Assembly: GCA_964423425.1 (NCBI GenBank)
Contig: CAYRES010000011.1
Location: forward strand, 1 to 64,000
DNA length: 64,000 bases
Source: CAYRES01 sp964423425
Lineage (GTDB): Bacteria > Actinomycetota > Thermoleophilia > RBG-16-64-13
Direction: 5' to 3'
This document shows, piece by piece, positions 26,396-35,940 of this stretch. A model generated the notes under the pieces. The model was not told the origin of the DNA, ran no database searches, and saw only the letters and a program-made list of their open reading frames with translations. The position numbers and the translations under genes were made by a program. Every line of letters starts with the position of its first letter. Position 1 is the stretch's first letter.

Positions 26396-27813
26396 ATCAC
26401 GACCCCCACACAGAGCATGGGCCCGCACCCCGCACCCCCTCTCCGGCGCGCGCCCTCCTTGGCTGGCTGTTCCACATCGGCCTCCAAGCCGTGGAGCCGG
26501 GAATGCTGGTTGAGAAGGCCTTTCGGGACATGGACCTCGACGTACCCGGCACAGTGCTTCTCGTGGGAGGCGGAAAGGCCGCCCGTCCCATGGCCGAAGC
26601 GACCCTGCGAGAGCTCGCCCACACCAAGAGGGGAATCCGTGTGCGGGGTACCTTGGCGGTACCCGGGGACACCGGGAGGGCCGACGAGCCGAGGGCCCTC
26701 TCCGCTCCGATTCGAGACCGCCTTCACGCAGAAGTCCGGCTGGTCCCCGCCGAGCATCCTCTGCCCGGGGAGGGAAGCCTCCGCGCCGCCCAGGAAGTAC
26801 TCCGCGCGCTTCGTTCTGCGGATGAGCAGGAACTGATCCTTGTCCTCCTCTCCGGTGGAGGGTCCTCTCTTCTCTCTGCTCCGGTTCCGGAGGTCGGCTC
26901 TGTGCACAAAGCCCAGACGGTCGAACTCTTGCTTGGAGCCGGTGCGGACATCGTCGGACTCAACACGGTTCGCCGGCATCTGTCTCTCATCAAGGGGGGC
27001 ATGGCGGCGCGGGCCGCCATGCCCACGCGAGTCGTCGCGCTGCTCCTCTCCGACGTTCCCGGTGACGATCCGGCGGTCATCGCCTCGGGCCCCTTTGCCC
27101 CCGACCCCAGCACCTTCGCCGATGCGTTGGACGTGTTGGACGGCTTCGAGCTCCGGAACGGCGTCCCAGTTACCGTCGCCCGCCATCTGGAAGCCGGGGC
27201 GGCCGGAAGGGTCAAAGAGACTCCCAAGCCTGGAGACCCGGCCTTTGCCCGGGTGCAGAACCGGCTCATAGGCACCAATCGCACAGCTCAGCACGCCATC
27301 GCCTCTGCTGCTCTGGAGTGGGGCTTTGCCGTGGAGATATGGCCTGAAGCCTTATACGGAGAGGCGCGGACGGCCGGCCGGAATCTCGCGCGGCGCCTCC
27401 GCTCCCTGGCTCGAGAAACCTCCACGCACAGGCCGGTGGTCGTGGTTGCCGGGGGCGAGACGACCGTCACCGTCACGGGCGGCGGGAGAGGGGGGAGAAA
27501 TCAGGAAGTGGCACTGGGAGCAGCCATGGAGCTGGATGGCGCGGGGGACATCACCTTGCTTGCGGCTGGAACCGACGGCATCGACGGCCCCACCGACGCG
27601 GCAGGGGCGTCAGCCGACGGCAACACGGTCGGACGAGGACGTGCCCTCGGCCTGAGCGCGCAAGAATCTCTCGGAAAGAACGACGCCTACACGTACTTCG
27701 CGGCGCTGGGTGATCTGGTGAAGACCGGCCCCACCGGCACGAACGTGGCTGATGTGGCCCTCGGGCTCATCCATCCACCTTCGGCCCCTCCGATCGCAGC
27801 CGGCCCGAAGTGA
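26392..27813 (+). CDS. Glycerate 2-kinase (MOFRL family)
   Basis: A 473-residue member of the GckA/TtuD glycerate kinase family. Signature parts are VLLVGGGKAARPMAEA near the N terminus, VLLSGGGSSLLSAPVP, the VRRHLSLIKGG segment with catalytic Lys, ALLLSDVPGDDPAVIASGPFAPDPSTFADA, and the C-terminal MOFRL domain (GGGRGGRNQEVAL ... AGTDGIDGPTDAAGA). It phosphorylates glycerate with ATP, linking serine or glyoxylate metabolism to glycolysis. The GTG overlaps the upstream stop. Confidence 0.95.
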   Translation: MNHDPHTEHGPAPRTPSPARALLGWLFHIGLQAVEPGMLVEKAFRDMDLDVPGTVLLVGGGKAARPMAEATLRELAHTKRGIRVRGTLAVPGDTGRADEPRALSAPIRDRLHAEVRLVPAEHPLPGEGSLRAAQEVLRALRSADEQELILVLLSGGGSSLLSAPVPEVGSVHKAQTVELLLGAGADIVGLNTVRRHLSLIKGGMAARAAMPTRVVALLLSDVPGDDPAVIASGPFAPDPSTFADALDVLDGFELRNGVPVTVARHLEAGAAGRVKETPKPGDPAFARVQNRLIGTNRTAQHAIASAALEWGFAVEIWPEALYGEARTAGRNLARRLRSLARETSTHRPVVVVAGGETTVTVTGGGRGGRNQEVALGAAMELDGAGDITLLAAGTDGIDGPTDAAGASADGNTVGRGRALGLSAQESLGKNDAYTYFAALGDLVKTGPTGTNVADVALGLIHPPSAPPIAAGPK

Positions 27814-27876
27814 ACCATTGCGCCGTGAGCCGGGGCGGCCACACACGCGCGGATGGAATACCCTCGAGGCACGCCC

Positions 27877-28095
27877 CTACCTGTCGCTCGCCTTCTCCTC
27901 CGGTCCGGCCTCGGGCTCGGGGCGCCGGGCCCCCCGGACCCCTCCCCCCGGAATCCGCTGGGGGGTGTCCCTATTGTCCAGCCTCAGCCAGTTGAGCCAC
28001 TCACGCTTCTGCACTTTGCCGTAGGTGTATACGGCGACTACACCGGCAAGCCCGAAGATGATCACCAGCAGAACGATCATAAGAGTCGTAGACAC
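27877..28095 (-). CDS. Small single-span membrane protein
   Basis: A 72-residue protein with one N-terminal helix (LMIVLLVIIFGLAGVVAVYTYG) and a charged, Pro/Arg/Glu-rich cytoplasmic tail. The GTG has an excellent GGGGAGGAG. It lies 57 bp downstream of the dehydrogenase gene on the same strand. No family recognised. Confidence 0.7.
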   Translation of the reverse strand: MSTTLMIVLLVIIFGLAGVVAVYTYGKVQKREWLNWLRLDNRDTPQRIPGGGVRGARRPEPEAGPEEKASDR

Positions 28096-28130
28096 TGCTC
28101 CTCCCCTCGCGGTGGAGTGTCCTCGGCGAC

Positions 28131-28162
28131 ATTGTCTCAGATATCTATTGTCTCAGGTATCG
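28131..28162. repeat. 16-bp tandem duplication at a gene end
   Basis: Two adjacent copies of ATTGTCTCAG plus six similar bases (28131-28146 and 28147-28162). The second copy contains the stop of the dehydrogenase gene. It looks like a small slippage duplication. Confidence 0.6.
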
Positions 28163-29163
28163 GAGCCACGTGCCGACCTTCCTCCCGCAGAGGCGCACCT
28201 GAGCAGAGGTAGATCGAGCAGTGTGAGAAGCCCCGCCCCGCCCTTCCCGACAAGCGAGACCACGTTGGCCAAGACCGCAGCCGTCGCCTCATCGCCGCGA
28301 ATCCCACCCTTGATCACCGCGGAGAAGCCCGGTTCGCCTTCGATGATGATCTCATCACGCGGATCGGCTGCCCCTGCGTAGATGCTGCACTCGAGGCGCA
28401 CACGCTCATGTCCCTCCACAGACGCGACCGCCGACTGCACGACACCGATCACCCGGCCCACCCCCACCCCCGTTTTCATCGACTCGGGCGCCGTGGCCAC
28501 ACGCGGAAGGACGGACTCCTCCACCTCGAAGTCGCTCCACCCCAGCCCGTGAGCTATGAGAGCAGCCGACTCGACCAAGCCGACGTGCCCGTACCTCCCC
28601 TGCGCAACTCCGGCTGCGAAATCATCGACCGGGAGCCCACAACCCACCTTCTTCCTCAAGGAGGAGCGGCGGGAAAGGACGTCGACCACCCTCAGTCCGC
28701 GCACGCGGCGCACCCGGCCGCACGCCCCGGTGAGAAAGGCCGGCAGAGCGTCGAGCACGAAGCCGGGGTTCACGCCCGCTCCCACGATCGCCACCCCCTG
28801 CTCGAGCGCGTGTCGCTCCAGAGAAGCCGCCTCCTCCGGGTAGTGCAGCCACGGATAGAGAAGCTCCTCACAAGAGGACACCACATGGGCTCCGACACCG
28901 ACGGCCTCGTCGATCTGGGCCCTGACTTGGGGCAGTCGCGACCCGGTAGTCACTACCACGACGTCCACGGCCCCACGCTCGATGACGTGGGCAAGACTCG
29001 GTACCACCTCCAGCGCAGGCGCCGTCGGAAGCGGCCGGCCCACCAGGGAGGGATCGTGATCCACCGCCGCCACCAAGGCCACAGAGGGACGCTCAGCGAG
29101 AATCGACGCCGTGAGAAGTCCGATCGGCCCCAAACCCAATTGCACAACGCGCAAGGGTTCCAT
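28153..29163 (-). CDS. NAD(P)-binding dehydrogenase, 2,4-diaminopentanoate dehydrogenase/DapB-like
   Basis: About 336 residues. An N-terminal Rossmann motif (VVQLGLGPIGLLTASIL) is followed by LVAAVDHDPSLVG, where the Asp selects the cofactor ribose. HVVSSCEELLYPWLHYPEEAASLERHALEQGVAIVGAGVNPGFVLDALP is typical of the dihydrodipicolinate-reductase-like family that includes 2,4-diaminopentanoate dehydrogenase of ornithine fermentation. No other ornithine-degradation gene is visible, so the substrate stays open. ATG at 29163; a GTG three codons upstream follows GGGGGAA and is an alternative. It lies 95 bp downstream of the ABC exporter genes. Confidence 0.75.
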   Translation of the reverse strand: MEPLRVVQLGLGPIGLLTASILAERPSVALVAAVDHDPSLVGRPLPTAPALEVVPSLAHVIERGAVDVVVVTTGSRLPQVRAQIDEAVGVGAHVVSSCEELLYPWLHYPEEAASLERHALEQGVAIVGAGVNPGFVLDALPAFLTGACGRVRRVRGLRVVDVLSRRSSLRKKVGCGLPVDDFAAGVAQGRYGHVGLVESAALIAHGLGWSDFEVEESVLPRVATAPESMKTGVGVGRVIGVVQSAVASVEGHERVRLECSIYAGAADPRDEIIIEGEPGFSAVIKGGIRGDEATAAVLANVVSLVGKGGAGLLTLLDLPLLRCASAGGRSARGSDT

Positions 29164-29258
29164 GGCAGACACTGTTCCCCCAAAGGTGCTGCGGCCAACC
29201 TCCGCCCCGTCCGGGCGGCAATCGTTCCGCCCTCGCCCGGCAAAGTGCCCGCCGCCAC

Positions 29259-30326
29259 TCACTCAGTTGCCAGACTGCGCTCCATGCGACGGACGAGGGC
29301 TGCGACCACGAAGGCCAGAAGAACACAGATGCCCAAGGCAATCAGAAGGTCCACCCACACCCCACCCAGTCCGGCACCGTTGATGGCCACCTCGAATACC
29401 GGCTCAATGATCCAGTAAGTGGGAAAGATCTTGGGAATCCACTGCGGCCACTCCGGGAACAGGTAGAACACGACAGGAGCGATGAGAAAGACGTTCAAGC
29501 CCTTGATGAGCCCGAACAACGCTTTCATATCCTTGGCGGCCGCCCCGTAGATCAGACCCACCTCCACGCACATCAGCGCGGCCACCAGGAGCGAGACGAT
29601 GAGAGCCACCGGTTGGGAGCCTAGCGCCCTGTTCAACACCAACGTCACCACCGCCACCAGCATCGCCAAGAGCAGGCCGAAGGCTGCCTTCGCGCTCAAC
29701 ACGTCGGCCAGACGGAGAGGTGTCACAAGAACCGCAGACAGGGTTCTTCTCTCCTTCTCCTCCACTATGCTCACTCCGGTGACGAACACGCCGGCGATGA
29801 GCAGCGAGAACATGACCAGGAAGGGCACGAAGCGGCTCGACATGGGGAGCGACTGCATGTCGCCCAGCGGGGTCACCTCCACGAGCACCGGTGGGGTGCC
29901 CCCTTCCACCTGTCTCACGAGGTCGATGGTCGTGGCAGAGAGAATGATGCGATCAGAGGCGAGGCTCTCGCCGGCGATGTAGAACTCGAGAAGCGGCCGC
30001 TCTCCCGAGCGCACGGCCTCGTCGAACCCGGCAGGAAGCACGAGGCCGGCATCCACTCCGTGAGTCCGCACCATCTCCTTGAGGTCGGCGGCGCGCTCCA
30101 CCCGCACCACATCGATTCCTTCCATGCTCTCGTACGAAGCGGTAACCGCCGAGACGCCCAAATCGACTATTCCCACGCGGGGCTGCGGAGTGAAGAGCCC
30201 TCCGAACACCAACTGCACCAACACGGTGAGCACCACCGGGAAGATGAGAGCATAGAGGAAGATGGGGGAACGAGGTCCCAGTTCCAGATCCTTACGCAGT
30301 ACTTGAAATGCTCGCCTCGGGTTCAC
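29259..30326 (-). CDS. ABC-2 type exporter permease
   Basis: About 355 residues in the ABC-2 (NatB/YhaP-like) layout: one N-terminal helix (IFLYALIFPVVLTVLVQLVFGG), a ~140-residue extracytoplasmic domain, then five helices including FVPFLVMFSLLIAGVFVTGVSIVEEKERRTLSAVLVTPLR, the coupling motif that contacts the ATPase. The GTG has GGAAGGTGGAAG upstream and overlaps the stop of the partner permease by 4 nt. The substrate is unknown; drug or sodium export is typical. Confidence 0.85.
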   Translation of the reverse strand: MNPRRAFQVLRKDLELGPRSPIFLYALIFPVVLTVLVQLVFGGLFTPQPRVGIVDLGVSAVTASYESMEGIDVVRVERAADLKEMVRTHGVDAGLVLPAGFDEAVRSGERPLLEFYIAGESLASDRIILSATTIDLVRQVEGGTPPVLVEVTPLGDMQSLPMSSRFVPFLVMFSLLIAGVFVTGVSIVEEKERRTLSAVLVTPLRLADVLSAKAAFGLLLAMLVAVVTLVLNRALGSQPVALIVSLLVAALMCVEVGLIYGAAAKDMKALFGLIKGLNVFLIAPVVFYLFPEWPQWIPKIFPTYWIIEPVFEVAINGAGLGGVWVDLLIALGICVLLAFVVAALVRRMERSLATE

Positions 30327-31420
30327 AGTGCTTCCACCTTCCTCTTCAAGACCACCACTCCCACAGCGAACAGAACCACACACCAGCCGAGCGACATGAG
30401 CAGGTAGGGCGCGGCCTCGCTCCATCCGCCACCCGTCGGGCCGGCGGCAGAAATCGCCTGGACGAGTCCATGGCTGGGAATCAGCCGGACCCAGAAGGAG
30501 GCCACCCCCGGATAAAGCGCCGCGAACGCAGGGATGGCCAACGGAATCATGAACAGCATGCCGTAGAAGAGCGTGCCCAGGAAATCGCGCCCCGCAGAGC
30601 CGGAGATCATCCCCACCCCGGTCATCATGACGGCGCCGAGCAACACGGCGAGCACGAGGGCCAAGGGACTGCCGACGAAAGCCCGCACAGCGAGAAGAAG
30701 TACTATGGCCTGACTGAAGGCGAGAAGAGTACCGAATACTCCCTTGGCCACGAGCAGCTCGCGCACGCGAGCCGGGGTGACAAGGATGGCGGTGACCGTC
30801 CGCTCTTGGATCTCCGTGCTGATAAGCGAGGCCAGAGCGAACGACTCCACCAAGAGGACGAAGAACGCGAACAGCGGCTTCATCTTCTCGCGCAGGGGTA
30901 CCTGATCGCCGGCTCTGTCCTCTCCCAGTACAACTGTGTCCTGCGCGGGCTGCGTCACGGGCAGGTCATGCCCGGCCAGAGTATAGGCAATCTCCCGGAT
31001 GAAACTCTGCATGGCCGCTCGTGTCTCTTCAGGTACGGCTCCATCCACATACAGCGTGACCGAACTCTCCCGGCCCGCCGAGATGTCGACCAGGAACGAC
31101 TCGGGGAATGACATCCCCAACGACACCCGCTCGGTGCCGCTCTGTCCCGAGACGGCAGCCTGCAGGTCCTCGGAGGTCGCAAACTCAACGAAACGAATGC
31201 CGGTTCCCTCCTCGGCTTCAACCGCCGAAAGCAACTCCTCCATACCCGTCTGCCGGATGCCGACCACCAGCGTTTCATCGACGGTGGCGGGCAGCACCCA
31301 GAAGATCGCCACGAACACGATCAGGCTGAGTACGGAGAGCATGACGTAGAGCCGGTCGCGCGTGTATTCGATGATGTCCTTGCGGACGATCGCCGCCACT
31401 ATGGAGAGCCCGCCCATCAC
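30323..31420 (-). CDS. ABC-2 type exporter permease
   Basis: A 365-residue permease with the same plan as its neighbour: helix 1 (LYVMLSVLSLIVFVAIFWVLP), an exported domain, then FAFFVLLVESFALASLISTEIQERTVTAILVTPARVRELLVAKG, matching the coupling helix region. The two permeases probably pair as a heterodimer with the ATPase encoded just upstream. Its start overlaps the ATPase stop. Confidence 0.85.
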   Translation of the reverse strand: MMGGLSIVAAIVRKDIIEYTRDRLYVMLSVLSLIVFVAIFWVLPATVDETLVVGIRQTGMEELLSAVEAEEGTGIRFVEFATSEDLQAAVSGQSGTERVSLGMSFPESFLVDISAGRESSVTLYVDGAVPEETRAAMQSFIREIAYTLAGHDLPVTQPAQDTVVLGEDRAGDQVPLREKMKPLFAFFVLLVESFALASLISTEIQERTVTAILVTPARVRELLVAKGVFGTLLAFSQAIVLLLAVRAFVGSPLALVLAVLLGAVMMTGVGMISGSAGRDFLGTLFYGMLFMIPLAIPAFAALYPGVASFWVRLIPSHGLVQAISAAGPTGGGWSEAAPYLLMSLGWCVVLFAVGVVVLKRKVEAL

Positions 31421-32295
31421 TCGAGCCCCCTGCCCGTCAATCTGATGAAGATACTCTCCAGGGTGGCCTCCTCGGTGTGGATGGTCATGATTCCGGCCGC
31501 GGCCACCGCTTCCTTCAAGCGATCGCCCACATCGGGCCCATCAAGGGGAACGACATCCTCGCGTACCCCACCGTCGACGCGGCTCCTCACCTTCACCGCC
31601 CGCATGCCGTACTGCAGCTTGAGGTTCTCGGGGGTATCAAGGGCGACGATTTCACCGTCGTTGATGAAGGCCACCCTGTCGGAGAGCGCGTCGGCCTCCA
31701 TCATGTCGTGGGTGGTGAGCAGTACTGCGGCTCCGCGGGCAGCCTCTTCCTTGATGATCGAACGAATGGACGACGACGACACCGGATCGAGCCCATCGGT
31801 GGGCTCATCCAGAAACAGGACCTCAGGGTCATTCACCAGACTCCGCGCCACCATGAGCCGCTGCTTCATGCCCTTGGACAGGTTCTTCACCCGGTCGGCG
31901 GCCCGGTCTGCCAGACCCACCCGGCCCAAGAGGGCATCCGGATCAAAGCCCTTGATGCCGAAGAGGCGGGAGAAGAAGAGCAGGTTCTCCCGCGCCGACA
32001 TGTTCAGGTACAGGTTCTTCTCCTCGAAACACACTCCGATACGCGCCTGCACCTCGACGTCGTCCTTGCGGATATCACGCCCCATGATGAGAGCCCGCCC
32101 CGTCTTCGGCCTCAGTTGGCCGGTGAGCATCTTGATCGTGGTGGACTTGCCGGCTCCATTCGGACCCAGGAAGCCCAGCACCTCACCCCGAGCCACCTCG
32201 AAGTCTATGTGGTTGACCGCGAGAAGGTCGCCGTACGCGTAGCTCAGATCCTCCACCTTGATGGCCGGACCGTTCCCTTCGGCCTGATCGATCAT
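31417..32295 (-). CDS. ABC exporter ATP-binding protein
   Basis: A 292-residue NatA/CcmA-like ATPase. Walker A is GPNGAGKST, the Q-loop region is CFEEKNLY, the signature reads LSKGMKQRL, Walker B is VLFLDEPTDGLDP and the switch His lies in LTTHD. A C-terminal regulatory extension (~80 residues) follows, as in drug/antibiotic exporters. ATG at 32295 overlaps the TetR stop by 4 nt; the frame open upstream belongs to the tetR shadow. Confidence 0.95.
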   Translation of the reverse strand: MIDQAEGNGPAIKVEDLSYAYGDLLAVNHIDFEVARGEVLGFLGPNGAGKSTTIKMLTGQLRPKTGRALIMGRDIRKDDVEVQARIGVCFEEKNLYLNMSARENLLFFSRLFGIKGFDPDALLGRVGLADRAADRVKNLSKGMKQRLMVARSLVNDPEVLFLDEPTDGLDPVSSSSIRSIIKEEAARGAAVLLTTHDMMEADALSDRVAFINDGEIVALDTPENLKLQYGMRAVKVRSRVDGGVREDVVPLDGPDVGDRLKEAVAAAGIMTIHTEEATLESIFIRLTGRGLE

Positions 32296-33026
32296 GCCTG
32301 CCTGCCTTTCTCCAGGCCCGACATACCCGTACCGCACGTATCCGAGAACAACTGCCTCATGCGCTCGTAGTCGTAGAGCCGCAGGAAGCCGTCGGCCACC
32401 CCCAGGATCCTGCCCATCGCCTGCTCCACCATCCGGAAGAAGCCTATGAGTTCTTCCACCTTCTCCGGACACTCCGGTAGTTCGGCGAAGGTGTCCAGAG
32501 CACGTGTGCCCACACCGATGCCGAGCGACAGGCAGACCAACACTTCCGCCGTCGCCTGGGCATCGTCCACTGTGAAGACCCCTTCCCGCATGCCTTCTGC
32601 CACCACCTCTGCGATAAGCTCCTTGGAACGCCGTCCCGACTCCTGGGCGATCCGGCTGATATGGAGGGCTCCTTGGGGCCCGCGGAGATTCTGCGCCACG
32701 GCGGCCGTGAATCCCCGCATCCGCAGCTTCATCTCCGAGCCGGCCGTGAAGAGCCTGCGCATCTTCTCGACCGCGCCACCCTCCTCGGTCGCAAGCTGCG
32801 CGCGCAGCTCCAGGACGGCCCGCTCGGATACAAAATCCACCAGCTCGTCGAGCAGGTCTTCCTTCGAATCGAAGTAGTGGTAGAAGGTGCCCTTGGCTAT
32901 GCCTACGGCATCCGTGACGGCCTGCACCGTCGTGCTCTCGTAGCCTCGCGAATTGAACAGCTCAAGCGCGGTCAGAAGAAGCTCCTGCCGGCGCTCATCG
33001 GCATCCTTCACCACTCTCGCCACCAT
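32292..33026 (-). CDS. TetR-family transcriptional regulator
   Basis: About 244 residues. The N-terminal helix-turn-helix is LLLTALELFNSRGYESTTVQAVTDAVGIAKGTFYHYFDSKEDLLDELV, a textbook TetR DNA-binding domain. The C-terminal ligand domain is helical. It heads the ABC exporter operon, so it most likely represses that operon until a toxic ligand is bound. ATG at 33026 and GTG at 33029 both fit GGAGG upstream. A palindromic operator lies about 55 bp before the start. Confidence 0.95.
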   Translation of the reverse strand: MVARVVKDADERRQELLLTALELFNSRGYESTTVQAVTDAVGIAKGTFYHYFDSKEDLLDELVDFVSERAVLELRAQLATEEGGAVEKMRRLFTAGSEMKLRMRGFTAAVAQNLRGPQGALHISRIAQESGRRSKELIAEVVAEGMREGVFTVDDAQATAEVLVCLSLGIGVGTRALDTFAELPECPEKVEELIGFFRMVEQAMGRILGVADGFLRLYDYERMRQLFSDTCGTGMSGLEKGRQA

Positions 33027-33081
33027 CACCGTCCTACCTCCAGAAGAACTGTGCCTCATCCATCAGCGACGGTCGGGTACC

Positions 33082-33096
33082 GACCGACCGTCGGTC
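33082..33096 (-). promoter_or_regulatory. Palindromic TetR operator
   Basis: A perfect odd palindrome, GACCGAC-C-GTCGGTC, lies upstream of tetR. A second overlapping inverted pair (33067-33076 with 33084-33093) suggests two dimers. On the minus strand a TAATAT-like -10 sits just upstream of it, so a bound repressor would cover the transcription start. Confidence 0.75.
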
Positions 33097-33233
33097 ATAT
33101 ATTACCATACGTCCGCCTCGCCCCCATTGCAAGCAGTAACCATACGGAACGCAATGCCCGCCCGACCGGCAGGCAAAGTGATCCCCGATGCCGCTCTTGC
33201 GGACGCTCGGGCGGGCGAGGAGAACCGGCCCGA

Positions 33234-33872
33234 TCAGCTCCGGCGGCGGGCCAGAAGCGAGCCCACCCCGCCGCCCGCTGCAGCCACCACGACCATCGTG
33301 CCGAGGCCCGTGAACTGCTCTGGGGAATAGGACTCGCCGGAGGATCCCCAGGCAAACCCGACCACCAGAGAAATCACGGCAAGGATGAGCCCGTACACGC
33401 CACCGAAGAGACTCCCCCGGAGAAAACCCCCCGTCACCTGGGCCACGAACACCGCCGCGCAGGCCGCGAGAAACACGGCCGCGAACAGAGCGGCAAACAC
33501 CGCCCACACCGAACCGGCCAATACCGCTTCAGCCAGCCACAGACCGCCGGCACCCAGGGCCACGTAGAGTACGATGCCCACGAACAGTCCCACCAAGGGC
33601 CTGCGTCCAACCCACTCCTCAAATGCGCCCGCACCCAAGCCTTCGTCAGCGTGGAACGCCGGGGGAACGGGGAGGGGCCGCCCCAGCAGGCCGAGCGCTT
33701 CGTCGTAGGTGATGCGCACAGCCCCCTCCAGTCGGTCGCGAGGTATACGCCCGGCAACTCTCAGATCCTCTTCCGGCCGTGCCGGCCGGGCGAACGCCCA
33801 CCAGCCCTCACCCTGCACAAGAACAGCCTGTTCCCCCTCGCCCGTCATGCCCCGGTAACAGACAAGTGCCAC
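33234..33872 (-). CDS. Membrane protein of unknown function
   Basis: A 212-residue protein with a ~90-residue cytoplasmic N-terminal part and four membrane helices (LVGLFVGIVLYVALGAGGLWLA, VWAVFAALFAAVFLAACAAVFVA, SLFGGVYGLILAVISLVVGFA and TMVVVAAAGGGVGSLLA). No family recognised. GTG start with GGAGG eleven bases upstream. It lies downstream of proA on the same strand. Confidence 0.65.
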   Translation of the reverse strand: MALVCYRGMTGEGEQAVLVQGEGWWAFARPARPEEDLRVAGRIPRDRLEGAVRITYDEALGLLGRPLPVPPAFHADEGLGAGAFEEWVGRRPLVGLFVGIVLYVALGAGGLWLAEAVLAGSVWAVFAALFAAVFLAACAAVFVAQVTGGFLRGSLFGGVYGLILAVISLVVGFAWGSSGESYSPEQFTGLGTMVVVAAAGGGVGSLLARRRS

Positions 33873-33909
33873 GGGAGCCTAATCCTCCCCCACCAGGCCG
33901 CCCACGCGC

Positions 33910-35214
33910 TCAGTCCAGGGGCCGGTCGCGATGAGTGAAAGAACGAGCGCCGGGACCTGCATACGAAGCCACGACGTGCCCGTCGCCCACGACCTGATAC
34001 TTGTAGGTCACCAGACCCTCGAGACCCACAGGGCCCCGCGGGGGCATCTTCTGGGTGCTGATGCCTACTTCCGCGCCGAAGCCGTAACGGAAGCCGTCGG
34101 CAAAACGGGTGGAGCAGTTCACGTACACCCCGGCTCCGTCGACTCCGCTCAAGAAGGCGCGGGCGGCGGTTTCGTCATCGGTCACTATGGCGTCGGTATG
34201 GCGCGAGCCGTAGGTGTTGATGTGCTCAACCGCCTCTTCCAATGAATCGACCACTCGCACCGCGAGCACCAGGTCGAGATACTCCGTGGACCAGTCGGCG
34301 TCGCTGGCGGAATCCATCTCCACCACCACCCGACTGCGTTCATCGCCCCGGAGTTCAACCCCCTGCTCCCGAAGCGCAGCCGCTACTCGGGGCAGGAACT
34401 CTTCCACAACCGCCGCATGCACGAGCAGGGTCTCCGCCGCGTTGCAGGCCGCAGGATACTGCACCTTGGAGTCGACCGTCACGCGAAGGGCCTTGTGCAC
34501 TGAAGCCTTCTCATCCACGTACACGTGGCAGATGCCGTCGGCGTGGCCGAGCACCGGTATACGGGTGTTCTCCTGTACATATCTCACGAAGGAGTTCGAG
34601 CCCCGGGGAATGATGAGGTCGACATAGCGATCGAGCTCCAACAGCTTCCCTATCTCCTCGCGCGTGGTGAGGAGCTGCACTGCCTCGGCCTCGACAGGGG
34701 AGGAGTGAAGCCCCTCCCGTAGCGCCGCCACGATTGCCCGGCAGGAACGAAGCGACTCCCGCCCGCCTTTCAGGATGACGCCGTTACCCGACTTGACCGC
34801 GAGCGACGCGATCTGGATGACCGCGTCGGGCCGTGATTCGAAGATCACCCCCAAGACACCCACCGGACAGGTGACGCGCTTCAACAGCAGACCTTCGTCC
34901 AGCTCCCGGTGTATCTGCACCCGGCCCACCGGATCCGGCAGCCCACCCACGCTCCTCACACCTTCGATCTCCGCCCGGAGCTTTGTCTCATCCAGCTTGA
35001 GGCGGGCATACAGGGGGGAGGATATGCCCTCCTCCCGCGCCGCCTCCAGATCCAGAGCATTGGCCGCCAGTATGTCGTCTGCGTGTTCCTCCAGTGCCGA
35101 GGCCATGGCTGCGATTGCCTGCGTACGTTCCGTCGCACCGAGCCCTGCCGAGTGACGCGCAGCAGCCCGGGTCGCCTTCGCCATCTCTTCCAAGGAAACT
35201 GATATAGGTTCCAT
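33910..35214 (-). CDS. proA: Glutamate-5-semialdehyde dehydrogenase
   Basis: A 434-residue ProA, the second enzyme of proline synthesis, reducing gamma-glutamyl phosphate with NADPH. The catalytic Cys lies in VQYPAACNAAETLLVH. Other conserved parts are CPVGVLGVIFESRPDAVIQIASLAVKSGNGVILKGG, DLIIPRGSNSFVRYV, and RFADGFRYGFGAEVGISTQK. The usual partner proB is not in the window. ATG start 50 bp from the divergent GNAT gene. Confidence 0.97.
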   Translation of the reverse strand: MEPISVSLEEMAKATRAAARHSAGLGATERTQAIAAMASALEEHADDILAANALDLEAAREEGISSPLYARLKLDETKLRAEIEGVRSVGGLPDPVGRVQIHRELDEGLLLKRVTCPVGVLGVIFESRPDAVIQIASLAVKSGNGVILKGGRESLRSCRAIVAALREGLHSSPVEAEAVQLLTTREEIGKLLELDRYVDLIIPRGSNSFVRYVQENTRIPVLGHADGICHVYVDEKASVHKALRVTVDSKVQYPAACNAAETLLVHAAVVEEFLPRVAAALREQGVELRGDERSRVVVEMDSASDADWSTEYLDLVLAVRVVDSLEEAVEHINTYGSRHTDAIVTDDETAARAFLSGVDGAGVYVNCSTRFADGFRYGFGAEVGISTQKMPPRGPVGLEGLVTYKYQVVGDGHVVASYAGPGARSFTHRDRPLD

Positions 35215-35263
35215 ATCAACCCAAGAGTAGTATGTTGGGGGTTACACATACGAGTCTATCAGG

Positions 35264-35812
35264 ATGACGAAGAAGCGGGTGACAAGAGACTCAAGCGACA
35301 CGTGTGGGCAGATTAAGGCCTCGACGGAAGCCCGTGCCCCGACGCCACCCCCCGGCGTCGACGTGAGGAGAGCGACCCCGGCCGATGCCGAGTGCCTCGC
35401 CACCTGCCGAACCCGTATGTTCCTCGATATGGGCGTGCCCGAGGAAGCCACCGAGGCGGTACACCAGGCCTTCGTCGCCTACCTGAAGCAGGCAATCGGC
35501 TCCTGTGAGTACCTCGGCTGGGTGGGGTTCCTGGAGGGCCGCCTCGCCGGGGGCCTGGGTGCGCTCATCCAACAGGGTCCCCCGTTCTCACACAACATGG
35601 ATGGTCGGTCGGCGCGGCTCATGAGCATGTACGTACTGCCGGAGTGCCGGCGGCAGGGAATGGCGACTGCGCTCATGGAGGCCGCTCTCCGCGACCTGTA
35701 CCGTGCCGGCATACGAGCCTTCTCGCTGGTGGCGAGCAACCAGGGCCGCCCGCTCTACCTACGCCTCGGTTTCGAGGACTCCCCCGAGATGAAGCTCTGG
35801 CTGCCCGACTGA
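35264..35812 (+). CDS. GNAT-family N-acetyltransferase
   Basis: About 182 residues with a GNAT fold. LMSMYVLPECRRQGMATALMEAALRDLYRAGIRAFSLVAS contains the acetyl-CoA pyrophosphate loop (RRQGMA), and GRPLYLRLGFED is the family C terminus. The first 35 residues are Thr/Pro-rich and may be a linker, or the start may lie further in. Substrate unknown. Confidence 0.85.
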   Translation: MTKKRVTRDSSDTCGQIKASTEARAPTPPPGVDVRRATPADAECLATCRTRMFLDMGVPEEATEAVHQAFVAYLKQAIGSCEYLGWVGFLEGRLAGGLGALIQQGPPFSHNMDGRSARLMSMYVLPECRRQGMATALMEAALRDLYRAGIRAFSLVASNQGRPLYLRLGFEDSPEMKLWLPD

Positions 35813-35940
35813 CATCCTGTACCACCACCGACGGGCGCGGCCTGGGCTGCAGTCCCTGCGCCCGCCGCCACATATAGGGCCGGCACCACTACCAGGCGCA
35901 TCACGCCCCCGGCATGCCGGCAGCACCCGCAGCTCCCGCT

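Noticed and set aside
27908..27965. G/C-rich runs that could fold as a terminator
   Set aside because: They lie within the coding region of a small membrane protein and no clean stem was found.
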